Positions 1 to 5,296 of a DNA stretch of 5,296 nucleotides are shown in pieces. Under the pieces are notes generated by a model. It made no database searches. It had not been told where the DNA came from and saw nothing but the letters and a program-made list of their open reading frames with translations. Every line of letters starts with the position of its first letter. Position 1 is the first letter of the stretch. Origin of the DNA: Actinomycetota bacterium (GTDB lineage Bacteria > Actinomycetota > Actinomycetes > S36-B12); assembly GCA_947499275.1 (NCBI GenBank), contig CANMNM010000108.1:1-5296 (forward strand), given 5' to 3'. Both the position numbers and the translations under genes were made by a program.

Positions 1-2006
1 CGATCTGACTCATCCCATGGCGCGACCTTGATATCTACTCCGGGTAGCCCCTTACCAACAAGTACCCCTTGGTCTTCGAGCGAATTGAGAATCTCATCAA
101 GTGAAATTTCACTCAAGGGCAATGCTTCCGTCATGCCATAGGGGGTCCTAATCGAAGCGTTCGGGATCATGCGCGCCAATTTTTTCAGCAACGATTTTGG
201 TACCGGCGCTCCGGCACTCAATATCAATCGAATACCGCTCCAATCAGCATTTTCATTCTCGGGGGCGGTATTTACCACGTTGGTTAACGCCGCTGGAGAG
301 GCCCACAGCAACGTCCCACCTGCACGAACCACGCTTTCATTGAGTGCGCGATAGGTCAACGAACTGGGTTTCCCAGGATTCATGTCCGGCAAAACCGACG
401 CAATTCCCAATGCAGGACCAAATACGGCCCATGGCGCGAAGGCCGCGATGATGACGTCGTCGGATTGAATTGAATACTGCGATTGCAAGGCAGCAACTGT
501 GAGCGCAATGTGTCCTCGCGAATACTGCACACCTTTAGCGGGACCGGTTGATCCTGAAGTAAAAACAACCGCGCCCAAATCACTCGCCGGGAATGCATCC
601 TGTTTCGCTTTTGCAGCTGCCGTTGCTGAAGTGCCGCGATCACTCGCCTTATCCATGTTTTTCGTGCTTATTCGGGCTCCCGGGATTTGCAAACTCCGCA
701 TGAGTGGCCATGCACGCGGTATCCCCACAACGTGATCAATGTGAGCACCGCGAAGTGCACGGAACATTCCTCGTAATCCCAGCCCTGAGTCTGCGAGTAC
801 CACGGCCGCACCAAGATTCCAGGCGGCATATATCAAAGGGATTAATGATGGTCCTGGGGGAACAAGGAATGCAACTCGATCACCTGCTGTAACGCCTTCG
901 CGCGAAAGGTAGCGCATAGAGAATTCAGTTTGAGATTGAAGTTCACTCCACGTTACCGAAAGTTTCTCGTTCATCGCTGTCAGTCCCACCGCGTTGGGAC
1001 GAATAATTGCTTGTTCACTCATTCGTGCACCAAAGTCAACCAATGAAGTATCGGCAGCACTTGATCGATTCGGTTCTGAACTCTTGGGTGAGGCAATCCA
1101 ACTGAATACATCACTCACTAAGGCAGGTGCGTCCTCACTCACCAAGTGAGAAGCACCTTCATATCTATGAACCTCTGCGTGTGGAATTCGGGATTTCAAA
1201 TCTCGAAGGTAAAGATCTGAGAAGACCGGGTCATTGGGGCCCCAACACATGAGAACCGGCGTCTGCGAGAGCAGATTAAGTTTCAGAGCGATTTGGTCCA
1301 GTGACGTCCGGCTCACATGATCTACTTCAAACGGGATATCGGCCACAAATCCGTGGATGGCCTTGCGCGATTCGCGATTGCGATACGGTTCCCGAAAACC
1401 AGCTGCAACCTCGCGTGACATCTTTGATCCACTCAAAACCCTTGTTCCGAAAACAAATCCCTGGGTGTATTCGGTGATTGGGGCAAGTAAACCCCGAGCT
1501 CGAGCAAGTCGAATTATCGTCGGATTATTGAACTTTTCTGGCTGGTGCACTGCCGTGTTGAGCAAGATCACGCCCGAGATTTCATGGTCTCCCGAGGCAA
1601 TTTCACGCTCAACCCAACCTAATGAAATGGGCCCTCCCCAGTCATGCGCCAAGGACATGATGGGTGTTGTGATCTCCAATGCGCCAATTAAACGAGTGAG
1701 GTCGTCCACCCTTTGCTCCAACACCCGCTCGGTGTCGAGTTTTTCGGAATAACCCATGCCTAAGTGATCAAGAGCGATGACTCGAACATTGGACGGGGCC
1801 CGTGCCAAAAAATTGCGCCACAAATAGGACCAGGTGGGGTTTCCATGGACGCACACCAACGTCAATTCAATGTCTGGACCGGCTCCCGTGTCAAGAATGT
1901 GCATGCCACGTGAGATTGCATCGCGGTCGATGAACGTGACGATTCTGGACCAACTGGGATCCAGCCCCTGCACGTGCGGAGGGGGCAGTTGAGCGGGTCT
2001 GCTCAC
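1..2006 (-). CDS. oleBC: OleBC fusion: beta-lactone decarboxylase (OleB) + beta-lactone synthetase (OleC), 3' end outside window
   Basis: An uninterrupted frame of 668 codons runs from GTG at 2006 past the left edge with no stop. Residues ~20-305 form an alpha/beta hydrolase of the haloalkane-dehalogenase-like OleB type: HGNPTWSYLWR at 54-64 (oxyanion region), AHDWGG at 120-125 with Asp122 as probable nucleophile, WGPNDP at 255-260 (Asp259 a candidate acid) and GASH at 284-287 with His287 as probable catalytic base. A polar linker (~305-325) leads to an AMP-forming ligase domain: P-loop TSGSTGPAKG at 483-492 and the YGMTE motif at 623-627. The ligase C-terminal part, roughly 200 residues by family size, lies outside. 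By family knowledge OleC converts a beta-hydroxy acid to a beta-lactone using ATP, and OleB decarboxylates it to a cis-alkene. It sits two bases after oleA, so co-transcription is likely. No signal peptide is visible, so it is probably cytoplasmic. The function call is confident; the exact start is less so. Confidence 0.93.
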   Translation of the reverse strand, partial: MSRPAQLPPPHVQGLDPSWSRIVTFIDRDAISRGMHILDTGAGPDIELTLVCVHGNPTWSYLWRNFLARAPSNVRVIALDHLGMGYSEKLDTERVLEQRVDDLTRLIGALEITTPIMSLAHDWGGPISLGWVEREIASGDHEISGVILLNTAVHQPEKFNNPTIIRLARARGLLAPITEYTQGFVFGTRVLSGSKMSREVAAGFREPYRNRESRKAIHGFVADIPFEVDHVSRTSLDQIALKLNLLSQTPVLMCWGPNDPVFSDLYLRDLKSRIPHAEVHRYEGASHLVSEDAPALVSDVFSWIASPKSSEPNRSSAADTSLVDFGARMSEQAIIRPNAVGLTAMNEKLSVTWSELQSQTEFSMRYLSREGVTAGDRVAFLVPPGPSLIPLIYAAWNLGAAVVLADSGLGLRGMFRALRGAHIDHVVGIPRAWPLMRSLQIPGARISTKNMDKASDRGTSATAAAKAKQDAFPASDLGAVVFTSGSTGPAKGVQYSRGHIALTVAALQSQYSIQSDDVIIAAFAPWAVFGPALGIASVLPDMNPGKPSSLTYRALNESVVRAGGTLLWASPAALTNVVNTAPENENADWSGIRLILSAGAPVPKSLLKKLARMIPNASIRTPYGMTEALPLSEISLDEILNSLEDQGVLVGKGLPGVDIKVAPWDESD

Positions 2007-2010
2007 TCCT
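2006..2010 (-). promoter_or_regulatory. AGGAG overlapping the oleA stop and oleBC GTG start
   Basis: On the minus strand the junction reads TAGGAGTG: the oleA stop TAG (2011-2009), two bases, then GTG (2006-2004). The AGGAG shares its last G with the GTG, so it cannot act as a normally spaced ribosome binding site for that start. No start codon lies 5-10 bases downstream of it in the oleBC frame; the next in-frame GTG is at 1973-1971, 32 bases away. The nearest upstream candidate is a weak GAG at 2023-2021. Translation of oleBC may therefore depend on ribosomes finishing oleA. That mechanism is inferred. Confidence 0.4.
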
Positions 2011-3028
2011 ACCAGTCAATCTCAATAACAGCCGCATTAAGTCCTGAGCCGATTCCCATGCATGCGATCCGGTCACCCGTTTGTAAGTCATCAACTGACT
2101 GCGCCAACGTAAATGGGACTGAAGCAGGGCCAATGTTTCCCTGCAAAGGAAAAGTAGTGGGGACTTTCGAGGAATCAATTCCTAGTGCCGAAATGATCGC
2201 TGAATTATGAGCCTTGGAAACCTGATGCAAAATGTACATATCCAAATCGGACCAACTAAATTGTGACTGTGCGTCGTCCCACGTCACCTTAGCCAGAGCG
2301 ACGCCTGCTTCCAGCAAACCGCGGCTATCTGTCCGCATTGAGTCAAGATCACCCATGCACAATTGATTGTGCTGGGTTGCAGCGCGACTCACCCCGCCGC
2401 GGAATCGGTGGCCCCCATTCACCGAAGCTTTGCCCAGGACCATGGCTGCTCCGCCGGAACCCAATGTCATGGTGGCGAATTGATCCAGAACATCTTGTTT
2501 GGTTGAGTCATTACGCGACAATCTGGCAATGGTCGCCTCTTGCGGTCTGCGACTTCCTTCACCATCAACAACGAGTGCGTATTCAATTTGCCCGGAGTCA
2601 ATCATCATGGAAGCGACCTGCATTCCATTTATGAAGCCCAAGCACGCATTACTGAGATCAAAGTTCAAGCACGATGAAGAAAGTCCAAGCTGCTGGTGAA
2701 TATCAACGGAGGCCGATGGCTCAAGTCGTTCCCGACACACGGAAGTATCAATGAGCAGACCAACCGACTCTGGATTTACTCCAGCCTCAGCGAGGGCCTT
2801 TGCTCCCGCCATTGAAGCAGCGTCGGCAAATGTGACATCGGGTGCCCACCATCGGCGCTCTTTGACCCCGGCCAGATTTTCCAACATGCCCGGTCGCAAA
2901 CCAACCCGTTCATAGGTATCCAATAACTGTGCATCAATTTCGTCGCTGGTCACGACAATGGGAGCGATAGCCGCAGTTACCGCAAGGATCGCGGTATCTG
3001 AGTACGTGAAGGTGGCGTTGCCACTCAT
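2009..3028 (-). CDS. oleA: OleA, thiolase-superfamily head-to-head acyl-CoA condensing enzyme
   Basis: This 339-residue protein has the size and motifs of OleA, a relative of 3-oxoacyl-ACP synthase III. OleA joins two long-chain acyl-CoAs by a non-decarboxylative Claisen condensation to give a beta-keto acid, the first step of long-chain alkene synthesis. Visible active-site residues are Cys129 in DLSNACLGF, His268 in ILHQVSKAHN and Asn298 in QGNIGPASVP. Glu103 in VCRERLEPS lies 26 residues before Cys129, the same spacing as the essential Glu117 and Cys143 of Xanthomonas campestris OleA; His to Asn is 30 residues, also as there (His285, Asn315). This Glu separates OleA from plain FabH. The ATG start is supported by GGGAAAGG six bases upstream. 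It is followed after two bases by oleBC. An oleD reductase, required for the next step, is not in the window. Confidence 0.95.
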   Translation of the reverse strand: MSGNATFTYSDTAILAVTAAIAPIVVTSDEIDAQLLDTYERVGLRPGMLENLAGVKERRWWAPDVTFADAASMAGAKALAEAGVNPESVGLLIDTSVCRERLEPSASVDIHQQLGLSSSCLNFDLSNACLGFINGMQVASMMIDSGQIEYALVVDGEGSRRPQEATIARLSRNDSTKQDVLDQFATMTLGSGGAAMVLGKASVNGGHRFRGGVSRAATQHNQLCMGDLDSMRTDSRGLLEAGVALAKVTWDDAQSQFSWSDLDMYILHQVSKAHNSAIISALGIDSSKVPTTFPLQGNIGPASVPFTLAQSVDDLQTGDRIACMGIGSGLNAAVIEIDW

Positions 3029-3034
3029 AATGAG

Positions 3035-3042
3035 CCTTTCCC
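3035..3042 (-). promoter_or_regulatory. Ribosome binding site of oleA
   Basis: The minus strand reads GGGAAAGG, then six bases, then the oleA ATG at 3028. The purine-rich tract at this spacing supports the chosen start. Confidence 0.6.
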
Positions 3043-3052
3043 GGTGCGTGAA

Positions 3053-3099
3053 CGCCTAGCCTGCCATGTGATGGATAATTCGGCTGAGTCAGGTAGGCG
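3053..3099. repeat. Bulged inverted repeat in the divergent oleA/peptidase intergenic region
   Basis: The left arm CGCCTAGCCTG (3053-3063) and right arm CAGGTAGGCG (3090-3099) are complementary over 10 base pairs with one unpaired G at 3059, separated by 26 bases. The loop contains a smaller CCAT-GTG-ATGG element (3064-3074) and the -10-like hexamer GATAAT (3074-3079), close to the centre of the repeat. It lies within the only non-coding stretch of the window, between two divergently transcribed genes. It could be an operator for a regulator controlling one or both directions, or a leader hairpin. The bulge and the long spacing argue against a simple dimer site, and chance is possible. Confidence 0.45.
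3074..3079 (+). promoter_or_regulatory. Possible -10 hexamer for the peptidase gene
   Basis: GATAAT differs from the TATAAT consensus at one position and lies 48 bases before the peptidase GTG, which would give a leader of about 40 bases. No good -35 was found; with a 17-base spacer the position reads AACGCC. Actinobacterial housekeeping promoters often have weak -35 elements, so this is plausible but unproven. No convincing promoter was found on the minus strand for oleA. Confidence 0.3.
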
Positions 3100-3116
3100 A
3101 CAGGACAGCGGACGAC

Positions 3117-3122
3117 AAGGAG
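3117..3122 (+). promoter_or_regulatory. Ribosome binding site fixing the peptidase start
   Basis: AAGGAG is followed by five bases and then GTG at 3128. This is the strongest Shine-Dalgarno match in the window. It places the start directly before the signal peptide, rather than at the in-frame GTG at 3044 or ATG at 3071, neither of which has a comparable site. Confidence 0.8.
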
Positions 3123-3127
3123 CCAGC

Positions 3128-3220
3128 GTGGTAAACTTTCACCGCAACCTTCGCGGTTCTTTGGCGGTTCTTGCCGGATCTTCCCTTCTCATTTTTCTCA
3201 CGATTGCCCCTGCCAATGCC
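3128..3220 (+). other. Predicted Sec signal peptide of the TAP-type peptidase
   Basis: Residues 1-31 show a positively charged start with three basic residues, a hydrophobic stretch of about 20 residues, and an A-X-A motif (ANA) followed by EKSDP. The basic region contains no twin-arginine pair, so Sec export is more likely than Tat. Confidence 0.85.
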
Positions 3221-4576
3221 GAGAAATCGGACCCGCTGGCCGCTTTCTACGCTCAAACACTGAAGTGGACGAAATGCGGCAAAGCATCTTGTGCCCTCGT
3301 AACCGTGCCATTGGATTACGAGCAGCCAGATGGTGCAACTATTGCCTTGTCGATCCGACGGATCGGATCCCCTGGTTTACCCCCGTTAATCATGAATCCT
3401 GGTGGGCCAGGATCAGAAGGAACCCAATTCGCTCAAAGCATTGCTGGGTCGCTGGATTCAAAGATTAGCGACGCTTTCACGCCCGTGGGTTTTGATCCTC
3501 GGGGAACAGGTGTTTCCGCTCCCGTAGAATGCTTCACAGGCGTTAGCGCAAATAAGTGGTTGAGAACTGATTCAACCCCAGACACTGCTGCTGAAGTAAC
3601 CAGTTACATGTCAGCAGCTGCCAAGATTTCTCCGGCGTGCCGACGGCTGTCGCCGGGGCTCGCCAAACACATCGGGACCGACAACACGGTTCGGGATATA
3701 GACATAATTCGGGCAACATTGGGTAGCGAAAAACTCAATTGGCTTGGATTTTCCTATGGCACTTCGTTGGGCACCCGATATGCAGAACTTTTCCCAGACA
3801 GAGTGGGTCGCATGGTGCTTGATGGCGCTGTTGACCCTTCCCTTAACGCAATGGAGTTGTCACAAGGCCAATCGGCCGGGTTTCAAAAGGCGATAGGCCG
3901 TTTCAACCAGCAATACCCTGGTTCGATCACTGCAATAAATCGACTTCTGGGCTCACTCGATAGCACCGAGATGAAAACAGATGGGTCGCAAACACTAACT
4001 CAGAGCGAAGCAAATACCGCGATCTTTTTGTCGATGTACAGCACATCATTTTGGCCTGAGTTACATGACGCACTAAAGGAAGCGAAGGCCGGCAACGGAA
4101 CCCAACTCCAAGAGTTGTCCTACTACGCCAATGATCAAACTGCGCCCACCAAATTCTCGAGTAATGTTCTCTCTGCATTCATTGCGATAAATTGCTGGGA
4201 TTACCCACAAACTCCGTCTGCCGCAGGACTATCTCGAAGTGCACGTCAATTTTCATGGCAGGCCAAGGTGCCCGAACTGGCGCGAGCTATGAGTTGGGGG
4301 AACGCACCTTGCAGTGCTTGGTTTGGGCATTCGCCCATTAAACCTGCGGCGGCCAAAACAACAACCGGTGCCCAAATTTTGATTCTTGGCACAACTTATG
4401 ACCCTGCCACTCCCCTTGCATGGGCTCAGGCACTCCAAGAACAATTGCCCACCAGTTCTCTGCTCACATTTGTCAGTGATGGGCACACTGCTTATTTGAA
4501 TGGGAACACGTGCATTGATGAAACCGTAAACAATTACTTGCTCACCGGTTTCGCACCAAAAAGCAAAACTTGTTAA
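3128..4576 (+). CDS. Secreted alpha/beta-hydrolase peptidase, tripeptidyl aminopeptidase (TAP) type
   Basis: From GTG at 3128 this encodes 482 residues. It begins with a classic signal peptide: basic HRNLR, a hydrophobic core (LAVLAGSSLLIFLTI) and a likely cleavage after APANA at residue 31. There is no lipobox cysteine, so a released or wall-associated exoenzyme is expected. The mature part matches actinobacterial peptidase family S33 of the Streptomyces tripeptidyl aminopeptidase type: NPGGPGS at 90-96 (oxyanion hole), FDPRGTG at 122-128, nucleophile Ser209 in GFSYGTS, Asp425 in GTTYDPATP and His453 in SDGHTAY, the last two in the C-terminal TAP-like domain. Eight cysteines, including the final residue, are all in the mature part and could form disulfides. 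Family members release short N-terminal peptides from proteins or act as broader hydrolases; the substrate here cannot be read from sequence. It is divergent from oleA, and its stop overlaps that of the PAC2 gene. Confidence 0.9.
   Translation: MVNFHRNLRGSLAVLAGSSLLIFLTIAPANAEKSDPLAAFYAQTLKWTKCGKASCALVTVPLDYEQPDGATIALSIRRIGSPGLPPLIMNPGGPGSEGTQFAQSIAGSLDSKISDAFTPVGFDPRGTGVSAPVECFTGVSANKWLRTDSTPDTAAEVTSYMSAAAKISPACRRLSPGLAKHIGTDNTVRDIDIIRATLGSEKLNWLGFSYGTSLGTRYAELFPDRVGRMVLDGAVDPSLNAMELSQGQSAGFQKAIGRFNQQYPGSITAINRLLGSLDSTEMKTDGSQTLTQSEANTAIFLSMYSTSFWPELHDALKEAKAGNGTQLQELSYYANDQTAPTKFSSNVLSAFIAINCWDYPQTPSAAGLSRSARQFSWQAKVPELARAMSWGNAPCSAWFGHSPIKPAAAKTTTGAQILILGTTYDPATPLAWAQALQEQLPTSSLLTFVSDGHTAYLNGNTCIDETVNNYLLTGFAPKSKTC
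4573..4576. other. Shared TTAA: overlapping convergent stop codons
   Basis: The peptidase ends with TAA at 4574-4576 on the plus strand. The PAC2 gene ends with TAA at 4575-4573 on the minus strand. The palindromic TTAA supplies both stops, so the genes overlap tail to tail by four bases with no intergenic space. No G+C-rich hairpin with a T-run was seen near it, so any terminator must lie inside coding sequence or termination is factor-dependent. Confidence 0.9.
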
Positions 4577-5296
4577 AGATCTGATTCCTTATCAGCCTCT
4601 TTCGCTGAATCAATTTCGGCCAAGAACGCCTCAACCTGAGCGGCAATCTGATCTGCACTAGGAATATCAGCGTCAGCGACACCACCTGCCCCGCCACTCA
4701 ACGCTTCAGCTATTTGATCGTATTGGCCTTCAAGGGCCTGGACGACCGCCGCAAATTCTTCATTACCGGAAAGCTGTTCGGTTATGTTTGCAAGTGACTT
4801 CGCTGCCAATTCGGTGAGTTCTCCTCGGGGGATCACCAGGTCAGGACCAGCCATCAGGCCGTCAAGCAGCGCCAATGCGCCCTGGGGGTAGTCAAACTGA
4901 ACCAAATAGTGAGGGACTTGAGCGGTTATGCCCATTGAATTCAACCCGATGTTGCCCAAGTGCAATTCCATGAGCGCGCCGACATGACCCGGCACTTCAA
5001 TCTCACCAATTACTGATCCCACACCAAAGAGCAGCTCTGGATTGTTGCCATGGACGGTGAGTCCTAGCGGACGCGTATGCGGCATGGGCCACGGAATGGC
5101 GGAAACACCAATTGCCAATTCAACTTTGTATTTTTCGACAACTACCTCAATCGCAGCGAGGAACCGATTCCACTGATAGTCAGGCTCAGGACCTGAGATG
5201 AGAAGAAAATGTTTTCCATTTGCATCGAGCACGTCATGGACATTGATGCTCGGAAACTCAACTGATGAAAAATGATCCACAACGAATTGCATTTTG
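4573..5296 (-). CDS. PAC2 family protein (proteasome-assembly-chaperone-like), 5' end outside window
   Basis: 241 codons are visible. The sequence has the actinobacterial PAC2-family pattern: FLLISGPEPDYQWNRF, then PWPMPHTRPLGLTVHG, then a GHVGALMELHLGNIGLNSMG stretch and VPHYLVQFDYP, followed by a helical, alanine- and glutamate-rich tail. The frame stays open to the right edge. The Met at 5292-5290 is probably internal: family members as I recall them carry about 80 further residues before the FLLISGPEPD region, and only about 30 are visible here. PAC2 proteins are named for a eukaryotic proteasome assembly chaperone; the role of the bacterial versions is unsettled, although actinobacteria often have proteasomes. 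No signal peptide can be judged because the true N-terminus is missing. It converges with the peptidase gene. Confidence 0.85.
   Translation of the reverse strand, partial: KMQFVVDHFSSVEFPSINVHDVLDANGKHFLLISGPEPDYQWNRFLAAIEVVVEKYKVELAIGVSAIPWPMPHTRPLGLTVHGNNPELLFGVGSVIGEIEVPGHVGALMELHLGNIGLNSMGITAQVPHYLVQFDYPQGALALLDGLMAGPDLVIPRGELTELAAKSLANITEQLSGNEEFAAVVQALEGQYDQIAEALSGGAGGVADADIPSADQIAAQVEAFLAEIDSAKEADKESDL

Noticed and set aside
1357..1752. A 131-codon plus-strand frame opposite oleBC
   Set aside because: It is antisense to a continuous OleBC frame with intact family motifs, and its translation shows no recognisable domain.
1891..2178. A minus-strand frame across the oleA/oleBC junction
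   Set aside because: It is out of frame with both genes, each of which shows family motifs up to the junction, so it is a shadow and not evidence of a frameshift.
3071..3073. In-frame ATG as the peptidase start
   Set aside because: It has no upstream ribosome binding site and would add 19 polar residues before the signal peptide. It also sits next to the possible -10 hexamer.
3098..3120. Tandem GACAG copies and related GGACGACA sequence before the peptidase ribosome binding site
   Set aside because: Only two short adjacent copies are present; this is within chance for a purine-rich leader and shows no defined structure.
3101..3121. Minus-strand TTGTCG...TACCTG as an oleA promoter (-35/-10 with a 17-base spacer, about 3094-3122)
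   Set aside because: The -10 lacks the final T and the match is weak; it is no better than chance in a 99-base region.
4253..4486. Antisense minus-strand frames within the peptidase (also 3927-4178)
   Set aside because: They lie opposite conserved peptidase sequence, lack ribosome binding sites and encode low-quality, arginine-rich protein.
4581..4595. CTGAT-TCCTT-ATCAG hairpin just after the peptidase stop, as a terminator
   Set aside because: The stem is only five base pairs and AT-rich, no T-run follows, and it lies in the PAC2 coding sequence.

Overview
The window comes from an actinobacterial chromosome with roughly balanced base composition: about half G+C by eye, far below Streptomyces or Micrococcus. 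The lineage call rests on three things: a fused oleBC gene directly behind oleA (an arrangement known from actinobacteria such as Micrococcus luteus), a secreted tripeptidyl-aminopeptidase-type serine hydrolase, and a PAC2-family protein of the actinobacterial type. The moderate G+C suggests a streamlined, possibly planktonic actinobacterium, but that is inference.

Layout: positions 1-2006 (minus strand) hold the 5' 668 codons of an OleBC fusion that runs off the left edge without a stop. Positions 2009-3028 (minus) hold oleA, two bases upstream of oleBC. Positions 3029-3127 form a divergent intergenic region with a bulged inverted repeat around a -10-like hexamer. Positions 3128-4576 (plus) hold the exported peptidase. 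Positions 4573-5296 (minus) hold a PAC2-family gene whose 5' part lies beyond the right edge; its stop codon overlaps the peptidase stop within a shared TTAA. The window is almost entirely coding. No RNA genes, mobile elements or CRISPR were seen.

The coherent unit is the oleA-oleBC operon for head-to-head hydrocarbon (long-chain internal alkene) synthesis. OleA condenses two fatty acyl-CoAs to a beta-keto acid, OleD (not in the window, expected past the left edge) reduces it to a beta-hydroxy acid, the OleC domain makes a beta-lactone with ATP, and the OleB domain decarboxylates the lactone to a cis-alkene. Key catalytic motifs of OleA, OleB and the visible part of OleC are intact, so the pathway looks functional. 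The peptidase and PAC2 genes show no sequence-based link to this pathway beyond adjacency.
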